From: Lenzites betulinus
Taxonomy: Eukaryota; Basidiomycota; Agaricomycetes; Polyporales; Polyporaceae
DNA length: 64,000 nt
Reading direction: 5' to 3'
NCBI GenBank assembly: GCA_022264855.1
Contig: JABYQU010000007.1
Span: 744,001-808,000 of the forward strand
Every line of letters begins with the position of its first letter. Position 1 is the first letter of the stretch. The position numbers were made by a program, and so were the translations under genes. A model generated the notes under the pieces. It ran no database searches, was not told where the DNA came from, and worked only from the letters and a program-made list of their open reading frames with translations. This document shows positions 18,842-30,640 of this stretch, piece after piece.

Positions 18842-21043
18842 ATGGCGTTTGGCCTCACTATCGGTACGGAGCGAGCTACCGCGCTTCAAGTGAGTCCCTA
18901 CGCACTATCTTAGCAGAACTATGCGCTGATACCGGTGAAGAATGCTATCCAGGACCAACTAATAAAACAAGGGTTCAGCCCCGATGCTGGTGAGTTCGGA
19001 CGCTCCTTTGTTAGCTAGCGAAGACTGAAGCAGTTTCAAGACCCCGTCATGGCGGAGTATATCACTATCATGATAATTAATAACAAAACACCATGTACGT
19101 AGTGAGCTACGTCTTCCGCACGCGTGTTCTGACGTTCACGCAGCCCAGATCTCCTCGGAACTGGAAGATTGTAAGTAAATTCAGCATTTCGTGTAGGATT
19201 CGAGCTCAAACATCATGGGTGGGACATAGTGATTGGGTCAGACTTTGGTGAGTCTTGTGGTGCTCGCTGACTGCAACATACTAACGTCGCCGCAGACGCT
19301 AGCTTTGTCGACTGGCTCTTCGCTGAAGCCGCCAAAGGCGCACCTGAGTCTGAAGCTCCCCCACCGGCCGAGCCCCCATCTTCTTCCCAACCCCCTACAC
19401 GCGACGTACCTCCTCATGTACCCCTCGACACACAACGGAGACCGTCAAGCAACCTTCGTGCCACAGCGCCCATATACCAAGCCGCCATATCCCAGGCTCT
19501 CCCCTCCACTTCCCCAACTGCCCAGAAACGTACCGCATCTGCTCGTTCCCCTTCACCCACCGGTCCACCATCCAAGTCACGTCGTACAGATCTTCCTACG
19601 GGCCCTCGCGCCATGCGGGACGGCCCAGGTGGACACGGTCCCGGAGCCCATCCACGCAGTCTCCTCGACCGCGTAGGTCCCGCGCGTGGTAATCACGGTC
19701 CACACTTCAACGGTCCGCACGACGACGTCCAAGCCCGTATAGACAGCATCACTAATGGCTCCGCGGACCCGAGTATGATGATGATGAACGGCGGATTCCC
19801 AATGGGCGGGATGCCGGGTATGGACATGAGCGCGATGGGGATGGCGAACCCGATGATGCTGCAGGAGTTGATGATGAACCAAATGGCGATGATGTCACAA
19901 ATCGCAGGTGCAATGGGAATCATGCCTCAGGGGCAGTTCATGAACGGGGGGATGCCAATGCAACCAGGAATGGGTGGGGACATGGGAGGGTTCGGTGGCA
20001 TGCCCGGCGGGGGGCCGCATGGAGGTCCGGACGGGAACAGGGGTCGGGGTCGGGGACGTGGTGGAGCAGGGCGAGGAGCAGGTCGAGGACGAGGAGGCCA
20101 TGGCGGCCACCACCCGCCTGAAGGCCCTACAAGTAACGGTACGACTTCTCTGGGTCCCCCATCGCAGCCTTCGACGCCAGGGCCAGCGGCCGTAGCTGCG
20201 CCTGCGCCTGCGGTAGCGGCGCCCACCCCCATCGCGGCGTCTACATCCACAAGCTCTACGCGCTCGAATTTCGTACCGCCGGAACGCCCCCAGTCGCCTA
20301 CACTCTGCAAGTTCAGTCTGAAGTGCACAAATCCTTTGTGTCGGTATGCACACCCATCGCCCGTCGCCACCCCAGAGAGCGGTGTGGTCCTCAGCAACGA
20401 CCCATGCGAGAAGGGCAAGGACTGCAAGGACAAGGATTGCATCAAGGCGCACGTCAGCCCCGCCGTCCTGAACCCCAATGGTGAGTCCTGCCGCTTGAAA
20501 TTGTATACCCATGCCAATCATCCCCGCACTACAGCCGAAGTGCCCAAACCGAACACATTCGCTCCCCCCGCCCCGGCGCCCCAGCAAAACGCCGTCCAGT
20601 GCAGATACGGTGCCGCATGCACGCGCGCCGGCTGCACTTTCTCGCATCCCGCACGCCAGGCGCCCCAGCACTTCGCAACACCGTGTCGGTTCGGAACGGC
20701 ATGTACGCGCGCGACTTGCTCGTTCCAGCACCCCGAGGGCCGTGTCCTCCCGTCGACATTCCACCGCGGACTGGGCGCCTCTGGAGGGCTCGTGAACGTA
20801 CCGACGCCGGAGACGGGCTCGATTGGCGCGCCGAGCCCGCACAAGAGCATGTCGTTCAAGAAGGCGGACGGGGCCGGCGACGAGGCGGCGAAGGCGAGCA
20901 CACCGGCGTCGTCGAGTGCGGCAGACCTTGAAAAGCGGGTGAAGGAGATGGAGGAGCGGAAGAGCGAGGCGCAGAAAGCGATCGCGGCGGCGCAGGCGGG
21001 CAAGAAGGACGATGCCTCGAAGCCGGTCCCGATCTCCGCATGA
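18842..21043 (+). CDS. NAB2: Nab2-type nuclear poly(A) RNA-binding zinc-finger protein
   Basis: Binds poly(A) tails in the nucleus, limits their length and couples polyadenylation to mRNA export. Seven exons (18842-18889, 18941-18989, 19041-19094, 19144-19170, 19230-19247, 19296-20480, 20535-21043) give 629 residues. The small exons encode the N-terminal Nab2/PWI-like helical domain: MAFGLTIGTERATALQ, NAIQDQLIKQGFSPDADPVM, AEYITIMIINNKT, QISSELEDLIGSDFD, FVDWLFAEAA. The centre is Pro/Ser-rich, then Met/Gly-rich, with an RGRGRG tract (RGG-like, about residues 310-335). Four Cys-Cys-Cys-His fingers follow at about residues 402-417, 435-450, 481-496 and 510-525 (CKFSLKCTNPLCRYAH, CEKGKDCKDKDCIKAH, CRYGAACTRAGCTFSH, CRFGTACTRATCSFQH). 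A short coiled coil (LEKRVKEMEERKSEAQKAI) ends the protein. The order of domains supports Nab2 rather than a generic CCCH protein. Confidence 0.93.
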
Positions 21044-21535
21044 GGGGTAGAAGATAGTTTCGGACTGCGATAAGTTAACGATGTAGTACCTAACCGACCG
21101 GTCTCTGCTTGTGCTTCCTGTTGTTGCCCACTCTTTTCGTCGCGAATGGAGTCACCCCTAATGCCTCCCGCTGTTTGTAGCGGGGCACTAACCATCCTCA
21201 TATTGTGTGCATGCGTGTGACCAAGTTCGAAACCCAGCACGGCTCTAGCTTCCAAGTTGCAACGTTCTTTCGTACTAAAGCTTTCAATCCAACGTAAACG
21301 CGTGAATCCTGGCCGGCCAGAGAGCTGGGAGCTCGTGATTACGCTGCGAGCATCATACCAGGAATCGAGGGTTGTTCTCGCTCCTCATCATGACCCTGCA
21401 TAATAGAGGAAATTGGACCATGATATCCTACCTGTAGTCACTTCGCGTAGAAGGTTGAATGAGGGCGATAGATCGTATGAAGTAGTACAAACACTTGTAT
21501 CTGGATAGCAGACTAATCGAGACCCTTTCGCGCCT
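21044..21535. other. Convergent 3' region
   Basis: Lies between the Nab2-type stop and the PTRHD1 stop. No coding pattern is seen in any frame; it presumably contains both 3' untranslated regions. Confidence 0.5.
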
Positions 21536-22263
21536 TCAGAAGAGACGACATTTGGTCTTATCCAGCGCCTTCTTGATTTTGTTTTCCCTTCGGTTTGGCG
21601 CAAGTGCAAGACAGGTCGGCACGTTCTCAGGCTGCTCGACCCATAGGTGGTGCGGGACCGGCGGGTCGCTCGCCGCCAGCAGGCTTGCGAGGCGCTCGAT
21701 GCTCGTTTGGTTTGCTGTCTGAGGAGAGTCAGGCAGGGTTTCGATGGGCGGCAGGAACGCGAAAATAGTGTACCTGCATGACGACCTGTGACACGGGACA
21801 GCGACGTTCAATGAGACTAGCTTTAGACACTCTGGGCACAGCTTAACGCGTTGGTGCCCACTGACCTTGCGCATTTCCTTCAGTTCGGCAAGGTATTCTT
21901 GCGTCTCTGGACGTTCGCGCGTCTCGTGAAGGACCTGGGACTGAGTTTAGAGCATGTAGGCTTGCAAGAACACGGCTTTGGTAGGTGTTCTTACGGCGGA
22001 GGTGGCATGCGCAACTTGGGCCATGAGTGGTCCAACGCCCCATCCTTCCATCTAAAGTCCGCAGATGGGCGATGTCGTTGGGTGGTCGCATTTAGTACGA
22101 GGTCGGAGGCATGTTTGACAAACTGATCAGATCACAGGCTACTCCATACCTCGTGGACACGCACGTCCAGCAAGTCTCGCCTCACGACAATTTGCATGAC
22201 TAGAGGCTGTGGTTTAGAGGGAGTTTGTGGCGCTGCCGACGGGGAGCTGGTAGATTCGGCCAT
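21536..22263 (-). CDS. PTRHD1: PTRHD1-like peptidyl-tRNA hydrolase-fold protein
   Basis: Small protein with the peptidyl-tRNA hydrolase 2 fold. Family members are suggested to cleave peptidyl-tRNA, but catalysis is not certain for PTRHD1. Five exons give about 139 residues. Exon 1 (from 22263) reads MAESTSSPSAAP through VMQIVVRRDLLD. Exon 2 gives MEGWGVGPLMAQVAHATSA, where the Gly-rich turn and Gln-x-x-His are family hallmarks. Exon 3 gives VLHETRERPETQEYLAELKE through MRK. Exon 4 is a 12-nt microexon encoding VVMQ. Exon 5 gives SLLAASDPPVPHHLWVEQPE, PTCLALAPNRR and the C-terminus IKKALDKTKCRLF. The spliced sequence matches the family end to end, which supports the microexon. Divergent from the mitochondrial ATPase gene. 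Confidence 0.9.
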
Positions 22264-22650
22264 ATCTCCACGACGTTTTTTCGGGATATGTTGGCAATAT
22301 TGAAAGCTTTGCCTGAGCGTCGCGACACCGAGTCTCGGGCCGCCGTGGTGCAGCCTAAGTAGGCTGATCACTTTGGATATATTCCTGCTGTAGGTCAACT
22401 CTCACAATTATCAGTCATCTACGACAAGTTGCAGCGAAACGCTGCACGACTCACGTTCTAGCGTCGCTTACAAGCCGTACTAGAAGCAGTATGAAGGTTG
22501 GTAGGAACCGCGTATGCGGTGGCGGTGCCGCCGTACCTGCCGAGCGTTTCAACGTTTTCGTAGCATGTACAGCCGCATCATCATCATGAGTGGTGCATTT
22601 CCCTCTTGTCTTCTCCCAACTCTTTATCTGCACTTTGTACATTTCCTCAG
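22264..22650. promoter_or_regulatory. Divergent promoter region, PTRHD1 / mitochondrial ATPase
   Basis: 387 bp between opposing starts. The last bases before the ATPase ATG (TTTGTACATTTCCTCAG then ATG) look like an intron acceptor, so the ATPase transcript may have a spliced 5' leader. No TATA element is evident. Confidence 0.4.
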
Positions 22651-25132
22651 ATGCTGCAGCGTCTAGCCTCGAGAACCGCGCGACCAGCGTTCACTGTTCA
22701 TTCAAACTTGAAGCAGACAACGCGCGCCTCCACTAGCGGGCCCAGTCGATGTCGCAGCACGTACACGCGACGTGCACTGCGCCGCGATGGGGAGCTCACC
22801 CGTGCAAAGGTACAAGCCGAAGCGGTATCTGGAGAGCTTCCCTCAACGCCCACAGGTCCTGCCACGGGCTTCGGGAGTGGAGCGAATGGCGTTCGAGACG
22901 CTGTGCTCACTACCGTTTTCGGCGTCATAGTGCGTGAGTACCTCCTTACGATTCTACGAGGATTCTGATAGCTCTCTTCTTAGATTAGGACTGACCAAAA
23001 CATTCAGTCTTCACAGGCGGAATCGTTTACATGGCTTGGTATAAGGACAATGTCCTTCGAAAGGTGTTCATTGCAACCCGCAGTGCTTGTCCTTGACGTA
23101 TTTGCTCACAACGAAGTTCTTTCCCAGATCGAGCAAGCATTTGCCGCAGGATACGATCCAGCACTAGAACTCGCTAAGAACGCGATCAAACGACCTGACG
23201 ACGCCCCACCTGACCCCATAAACGAAGAGCTCGAATGGGACCTCGAGGGGCCATGGACGCAGCATCTGCGGCGCGAGGAGCAGAACCTCATCGACCGCAT
23301 CATCCAGGGTAAAGAAGTCGGACACTACTTCATTCTCCTCGGACCTAAGGTGCGCGTCATCTCCTCGCCGTGCCCGACCGTTGATCATGACCTCCTTTGT
23401 GACTGCGATGTAGGGTACGGGGAAGACCACGATGATCCTTGACGCGATGCAAGCCGTGCAGGCGGAGGGCGTGGCAATGTGCGACGCGCATCCCGACCTG
23501 GAAGTGTTTCGCTTGCGGCTAGGGAAGGCCCTGAACTATGAGTACAACGAGGATACGCAGACTGGCCTATTCCAGCGGCGGGATCCGCGAGAAGGTGGGC
23601 GATGGCTTAATCTGACTCTGTCAATCGTCAATCGTAATCTAACCCTTTCGCTGCTCGCAGGTGGTCCTGCATTGGACATTGAGAGGGGTAGGCGATGTGA
23701 ATGGTAGTTCTGTGTGTAGATATTCATCATGCATCCCTCATCGCAGCTTTGAACAAGCTCGAAAAGGTGGCGCTGACACATGCGAAGAACACGGGAAAAC
23801 CCCTCATCCTCGTTTTGAACAATGTTCATTACTTCAACCACGATGATGACGGGCGCAACATGCTGCTGCAGTTCCAGCAGCGCGCAGAAGCATGGGCAGC
23901 TAGTGGTATGCGTTTCGTTTCCCCTAAACGTCCGGAGTCTGACCCTTTCGCAGGCATTCTCACTATGGTATTCAGCTCGTAAGTATATGCTCTTGCCGTC
24001 TGGTGCTGAAGTAGCTGAATGATCTACAGAGACGACTTCTGGCCATTCTTCGTGATGCGTTAGTACCAATCTCACCAAGCCGCTGCGAACATGCTGACCC
24101 CACGCACAGGCAAAAACGCCAGCAGGATGCATGTAAGCCGGCGTGCGCCACAGTACATACATGTTTCTGACCCTTTTCCAGGTGGTCTCGGTATACGACC
24201 TAACTGCGCAGGACGCGCAGACCGCGGCGCGCCGCATGCGGCTGAACGCGCGAAAACAAAAGGCAGACCCCGACGTGCTTGCGGAAGTTGTGAAGACCGT
24301 CGGTGGGCGGCTGACGTACCTTGGGAAGGTGTGTAAGGCGTCGGACATGCTCAAACACGCGAAGCACCTGCTCGCGGTCGAGAAGGCATGGCTGCAGAGC
24401 CAGATTGGGCTCATCCCGGACTGTGACGATGACGTGATGGACGAGCAGAAGTGGAGCTCGTGCTCGTGGCTGCTCCTTCGCGAGTTCGTGCGCAGACATG
24501 AGAAGGAGGTCGAGCGCATCCGGGAGGCGGTCGCGAATGGGGAGGCGGCGGAGGACGAGCTCAAGGGCATCCCGTTGCCGCGCATTCCATATGTGCGTTG
24601 CGATGTACGCGTGGTGGAGTGCTCGTTGACTGACTTTGCTGCGCAGTACGAATGCCGGCAGATTATGACCCGGCCGGACTTTATGGACGGTATGCGCACC
24701 TTTGCGTCTGTTCGCATGTCTCTAACCGCGCTCGTTTCTAGAACTGGATCGCAAGAACATCATTGCAATTGATGCGAGTATTCCACATCGCTAACGCAGT
24801 ACTCCTGAGTGCTCACATTATAGATTTCCAGATTAACCACGATGTCACGCCGGACTCATGGCTCATCCTGCATGCTGCCGAGGAAGTGGTCGGCGAGGAC
24901 GGTTTCGACGACCTGCTGGACAGTGTCCGGGACAGAGTGGACGAGATTGAGAGTCTGCACCGCACTCGGGAGCTCACTGTACGTGCTTCCACCCCACACC
25001 TCGCGTTTGCCACACCTCCCGGGCCAGGCTCTCACATACTGACACTAACGCACATGCTCGCAGTTCAAGGATGTCGACGCGGGCGATCGCATCCGGCTCA
25101 TGGTGGACAAAGGCGGCGCGCGCGTGGTCTAG
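22651..25132 (+). CDS. Mitochondrial single-span P-loop (AAA-type) ATPase
   Basis: About fourteen exons and roughly 570 residues. The N-terminus (MLQRLASRTARPAFTVHSNL) is basic and Ser/Thr-rich, a likely mitochondrial presequence. One hydrophobic span follows (AVLTTVFGVIVLFTGGIVYM), ending AWYKDNVLRK. The ATPase core has Walker A GPKGTGKTT, created by splicing GPK to GTGKTTMILDAM. It also has a hydrophobic strand ending LILVLNNVHYF as the Walker B region, where NN replaces the usual DE, and ILTMVFSSDDFWPFFVMR as a sensor-like strand. A helical lid (LTAQDAQTAARRMRLNARKQ, VVKTVGGRLTYLGKV) and a C-terminal winged-helix-like segment (DVTPDSWLILHAAEEVV) complete it. It resembles the RNA12/Yme2-type or ORC/ATPase_2 branch but lacks an RNA-recognition domain. 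Function is unknown. One intron (24774-24831) appears to use a GC donor. Confidence 0.8.
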
Positions 25133-25664
25133 GGCCGTACGGACATTATCATATTCACACTCGTTCCCCGTTTCATCTTTCGCACGTCCGGACAATGTCG
25201 TTCTCGCCCGGGCTGCGCGACTGCTAGCCTCCACGCTCCTCCGCTGGATGCCAGACTCCGCGAGCCAGAAGCCCCACCGTCTGCACTCAACGTGCGCGCA
25301 ATGCGGCGAGCCCGAGGTCCAGATGCGCTGGAGTAGCACTTCGGTGATTGGAGAGGGAAAGAGGGTCGTTCCCATGCCAGATCTCCGTCGATCCTCCTCG
25401 ACCAATCGAGTCCTCCCATGGTGTATCAAGGATGTCGCGCACGCCGTGGACACACACGGGAGAAATCCCAGCGGCGACCACGAGTGGGCGTCGGTGGCGT
25501 TCTGGCATGCTATCGACCATTCTGTAAGCTGGGACGTGGCACTTCCAGGCTTCGAGGACCTCGCGGCGCTATATCGTACGGGCCGCACGTGCGGACATCG
25601 GGGGAGTGTGCCGGAGCTCGCGGAGTGCGATAACGTCCGCGTCCCACTGTTCCTCGCGGCATAG
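25133..25664 (+). other. Long open frame after the ATPase gene, status unclear
   Basis: A frame is open from before the ATPase stop (in another phase) to a stop at 25664 and contains HAVDTHGRNPSGDHEWASVA and FWHAIDHSVSW. The opposite strand is also open over much of the same stretch (25588 back to about 25000). I cannot tell which strand, if either, codes. The minus frames may be the 3' part of the decayed gene described next. Confidence 0.25.
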
Positions 25665-28600
25665 GTCCGACTGGCTTCATACTGTGTGTTCTAGTGCTCA
25701 CCGCGGGGAGCTCGCCCGAAAGGCATGATAGGTATCTCTACTCCTCGTCCGTCACCGGGACAACCCAAAAACACGACGCAGCATCGTCACCACGCGCCAC
25801 GCAGCCATCGGGCCTTTGTGGAAGGCGAAGCAGAGGAGCAGCGTCCCGGCGAATTGACCACAGAAGCCTGACCCGGACCATCGTCCGACGAACGCCGCGA
25901 CGATCAGCGACGGGGTCGTGGTGCCCTGGGTTTGAGGGTGCGTGCAATACTTTGGACGACGTGGGCAGACGTGTCTCCCCGTTGGCCGCTTATGGCGGCG
26001 CACTACTGCTGGCCCGGTCCCGGCGTGCAGGTGAACAAAGACGTTCATATCGCTTGTGCAAGCTCAGGAAGACGGACCTTCTGTTTCACGCGGTGGCAGC
26101 CCCGAGCCAGTCTCTCCCAGCGCCTTGCAGTGGGATGCAGCAGCACCTGATACAAGCTTCAGGAAGTGCCGTTCTGCATGTGTTACCGGGCATCGCTCCT
26201 GAGAGCAGCCCGAGGCGCACTGCGGTACCCATCGACTCACATTAACTCCCTGTGGCGACTACATTTTGTTCTCTTCACATCACGAAGGTTCAAAGGGCTT
26301 GTTTTATACCGCAGTCGCACTCAATGATACCACACTCAGCTTCCAGTCGGGAATGACGGCAATTTGGACTTACCACCGAGGGTTCCGCCGCTCCGCCGAA
26401 CGCGGGTACTCGACGATATGGGTCCCGGACCATCTAAGTGCGGCGGCGCAGATCATGCGGGCTGGACAGCTGCGTGTGCCCGTGTCCAGGCCAGGGCCCG
26501 CGCGTCGACCACGGAAGCCAGCTGTTCATGTTGCTCCTCGCCGTGCAGTTCAGTCGGTAGATGGGTACGAGGCGCATCGTGGCGACGCGTCCGGAGAGGC
26601 CTATCATCTGTTCCGTCTACTGCGTCCGCGCATGCATAACCGTGCCACCGCCACGCCATGGTGCCACTTGACTCGCCGAACGTGTCCCCGGGGTATTTCG
26701 AACGCTTCTCATCTATGCGGCATCTCCCACGAGAGGACGTGCGCTCGCGGAGCTGGATGGCCGGGGAGGTCTCCGTCCGTGTCGCAGATATCCGAAGTCC
26801 CGCAGAGCACCGTTTCCGGGATACTGAGTCCTTGCGGCGGTGGCGACCATGGGGTATGTGCCCTATCAAGAGAAGATGGCCGGAGAGGCAGTCATAGTGG
26901 GCACGGTGGACATCGCATCTGTCCAAGGAGGAATTCCTGTGTTCGCTGAATTAATCTTGGCTTCCTGCGCGGCGTCGCTACCGATGCAGACAACGATCAT
27001 ATTCCTCGCAACCCTGCTACTAGTATTCGCGCGTTTACCCGATCAGGGCGTATGGCGGCAGCGCGGTCTCTACTGTTGCAGGTAACCGGTAAGGCAGAGG
27101 TCGACTGACGACTCTATAAGGCAGGCCGCGCGGCGCGCATCTAAACCGCGAGAACAAGAACATGGTGATCCTTCGGAGTCTAGCTGCGGAGACGGGCGTC
27201 CCAGCAGTTCTTTTTCCGCATGACCAGGGATTCCGCAAGTCTACGTGCCTTGCTTCGAGAGGGGTGTACGGGATGAGTGACCAATCCGATTCCGAGGCGT
27301 CCACAGGCAAGTGTGGAATGCGTCCGCGATGGCCTCGCCCAGTGATTGGTTGCGCTTCTGCCGCGACGGCGCGTAGCGCGTAGGTTCACTCGAGAACCCG
27401 TGTAGAGTGATGGATGCAGGGAAGGGGGCCTGGACCACAGGGTTCTGAACCCAAATATCGCCGATGTAGTGGGCTGGACATATGTACAAAGGGCAGGAAG
27501 GGGTGTCCGATGCCTTCGGGTTCTGCGTGGGCTGTTGGAAATATTCATTGATGCCCTGAAGGAAGGGATATGTTACTCGACTTTGAAACACCGCGCCGCA
27601 CCGACGGAGGTGCACATTTCGAGAGAACAACAAGATCCACAAAGGGCAACAGGGTTGTGTTGGACGTATGCGCCCCCACGTATCTCCATAGAACGGCGAG
27701 GGTGGCGCAATCGCCTGTATATGTGAGACAGCTGGGATGGAACATCTACAGACATGTCCGAGGACTTGACGACGTCATGAATGGGGCTCCCGCCGCCTGG
27801 CAAATTCGGGCAACACCAATGCATTCGTTGTTAGCACACCAGGTGATCTTCGGTCCCGCTCTGATACGACGAGACTTGGGATGGACCTGGGCAATGACGC
27901 CACACTAATCAGCAGCAAAAGAACGGGAAGGGTATAAGAGCTGTCAAGCCATACGATGAGGGGAGAGTACTGGGCATCATCGCGGAGCTTGCAATATAGT
28001 AGTGCCACTACAATGATGCAAAGGAAGGCGGCACGCCTTCATGCGCTGCGTATCGCAGGCCCGGCGTAGCTGCACCCGGAGTGATTAGCGTGGAACCGGA
28101 CAGTGGTTCTGCAGGCGTACTTGGAATGATGCTGATAGCACGCCTATAGAAGAGAGATTCCGGGAGCGCGCTGATGAAGGCCTTCGACATCATCGGAGCA
28201 CCCAATGTCGGCGAGGTCAAGGCCCGCCCAATAGCCATGCTCATGCATCGCGCGGCTGCGAGGTTCTAGATGGTCCGATGATCTTGCCTTCGCCTAAGCG
28301 ATTCATCGGAGATGTGGCGTACAGTACACTCGCCAGGAAGATCAGCGCGGCACATGGGCGTTGTATGTCCAAAAAGGAAGGTTGGTACGCACAAGCGAGA
28401 GCCCAGCACTATAAGGGCTTGTACCTCCGCATCGATGCGCGACCGTGACGTCAAGTGGAAGGAGACTCCCAAGCATGTCGGGACGAGGAATTTGTAGGCG
28501 GAGTCGGCGACCCGGCCTTCGAGACAGCCGTCGTAGCGATTATGGCGTCATCCATTCACCGGCGGAATCGGGAAAGTTTCGCTCGATGTTGTATGTGTGT

Positions 28601-30640
28601 GTTGACATCGCCTGGGAGGCCAACAGCGGCAGGTTACGCGGATTTGGATTCTGAGGCTTCGACCCCATGGTGCTGAGAATAGAAGCTAGATTTATGGGCA
28701 AGTCGTCGGCACGGTAGCATGGTAGGCGGCCCGAGGATTGAGTTCTGATTGATGTCGCAGTGTCGAAGCCACTGCATTCCTGGTGTCCTGGCTGATACAG
28801 GAGACGCAGAGGTGTGCTGCAGGTATAGCATCCGACCACAGTGTGGCACGAAACGTACTAGTTGGTGTACGTTCGGTCCGGTCTGATCACACCCTGTTCG
28901 GCGCATCGTGCCGAGCGCACCGGTGTGGGATGGCATTTCGAGGTCGACACTGCTGCGGCGCAGGATTCCTGGCAGTTCAAAACCAGTATTATAAGTGGCG
29001 AAACGAAGTTAAGCAACAGTAGGGCGCTGAGAGTGGGATCCTGCAAGAAAACTTACCCATTTCTCGTGAGAGCGGAAAGGCTGTTGGGAACATTAAGAAC
29101 ATCTTCGGAAGCGCTCAGGGCGCGTTCATCCTTGGGGCGTTTAATAGGGTAGAGACTAGACGCCTGTAGGCGCTTCAAGAACGTATTAGAAACCCGGTGA
29201 GTTTGCCCAAAGCTTACCCAAGCGCCATGTAAAACCGCGGTTCAGGCCCCTGGTAATACGTAGTGAGCGGGAAAGAACATGAATATCCGTTCTTACCGCC
29301 CCAATCGAAGCGACGAAGGGTGTACAGGAGGAAGGCCGCTCGTGGCAGTCGAAACGGCAGACCAGTCCCAGAGCTCGACCGATTTGTTCCTTCGCTGGTG
29401 AATGCCGTGAAGTTTGAAATGAGCCACCACACTCGCATCTAGCTGCACGGTACGCACGATGTACTGCACCAGGGTCAATCTCAGCTGTGTGCGACCGGAA
29501 CGGAAACCACGAGAGTAATAACGTACCCGTGACTGCGCTTGCAGGCGGTTCCGTGGGTCCCCTAGTGCCCCAAATCTTTGAAAGGTTGACCCGGGGCGCA
29601 CAATCCTTACCCCGTGAAATCCTTGAGGCTTTGGCTCGGGTTCAAAACAACGTGACTCTGATGTGGACCCTTGAAGTTGAACGCACTCCCCCGTACAGCC
29701 TTTTGGAGTCCCAGGCGACGCAGCAGCCACTAACGGTAATGAACACGTCGCCGAGTGCCGCCAGAGAGTAGCAGTGCATTTTCACATCAAGCGCTTTCAG
29801 CTTCGTCAGCATCGCACGGTCATATAACACTGTTCACAAGCCTTCGGAGCGGGTTCGGCAGGGGTCCGAGCGCGACGTAACTCCCAGTACGGTCGTTCCT
29901 CTCCACGCGTTTGTAGTGCGATTGTGGACGACTGTCCCAAGTCATGTCTCCACCAGTCTTTCCGAGGGGAACGCGGCCTCGTGGACGGCACCAAGGTTCT
30001 GCAGGGTTCTGCAAACCGCAGGCTCAAATGTCATGGCCCTGCTGACCTGCTGGCGGTTGTTCATCTCGCCATATCGTAGACGCGTCTTCTCGTGGCATCT
30101 TGGTATTTGGCTTTCGAACGCACTAGGTCCGGATCTCGCTTGCGGTGCGATGCGGCTTTCGATGAGCACATGGGCCAAGACGGCCTGTCGCGCTTTCAGT
30201 GTGTCCATACCAATCTGCGCGGTACCTGAGTGGCATTCTCGTGAGCGTGTCTATATCCTCACATAGTCCTTCCGTGCTGACATAGTGCACCGGCAGTGTG
30301 TGATACCATGCGCGTTCGCGCAGCACTTGGACGAAGATGTTTTTTTCAGCGTCGTGGAGAAGGAAGAGCAAGGTTTAAAACTCCGCGAAAGTCGGAGCTT
30401 GCAAAGTCCAGCGAAGCGGAGCTGAAATAATGTTAGCGCCCACAAGGACTGGACCAAATCTAGGTCGTCTAGATCGTGCAGCTGCTTGTTCCTATCCACT
30501 GATCCATGTACGCAAAAGCACCCAATATCTCAAACAGCTCTCGAAGAATTCCCGATGGGTCGGAATCTTGGTATGACAAAACACCCGCGCGTTGCTTGAC
30601 TAGGTACAACGGCTCCATGGAAATTTCACCTGTAGCATCA
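25200..30640 (-). pseudogene. Decayed multi-exon gene, family not identified
   Basis: Protein-like minus-strand segments follow one another but change frame without splice sites. The best piece runs from an intron acceptor (TGATGCTACAG) at about 30630 to 30499. It includes SMEPLYLVKQRAGVLSYQ and ILRELFEILGAFAYMDQ. One base later it resumes in another frame as RNKQLHDLDDLDLVQSLWAL. Further pieces are NIFVQVLRERAWYHTLPVHY (about 30340), MDTLKARQAVLAHVLIESRI (about 30205), MLTKLKALDVKMHCYSLAAL (about 29815), SKAFISALPESLFYRRAISI (about 28185), SPLIVWLDSSYTLPVLLLLI (about 27965) and YICPAHYIGDIWVQNPVVQA (about 27490). The mixture of good protein text with frameshifts and stops is what a decaying gene looks like. 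No known domain was recognised, and the segments may come from more than one gene. Confidence 0.35.

Noticed and set aside
19895..20842. 315-codon minus-strand frame
   Set aside because: Antisense to the Gly/Met-rich and zinc-finger exon of the Nab2-type gene.
23536..24717. 393-codon minus-strand frame
   Set aside because: Antisense to the P-loop ATPase exons and introns; no motif, and it would run through well-supported splice sites.
28980..29045. 5S-rRNA-like phrase (GAAGTTAAGCAAC)
   Set aside because: The phrase is isolated; the surrounding 120 nt do not match a fungal 5S rRNA.
25200..30640. Assignment of the decayed minus-strand gene to a DUF6535-type or WD/NACHT family
   Set aside because: Considered because such genes are common in these fungi, but no diagnostic motif could be matched.
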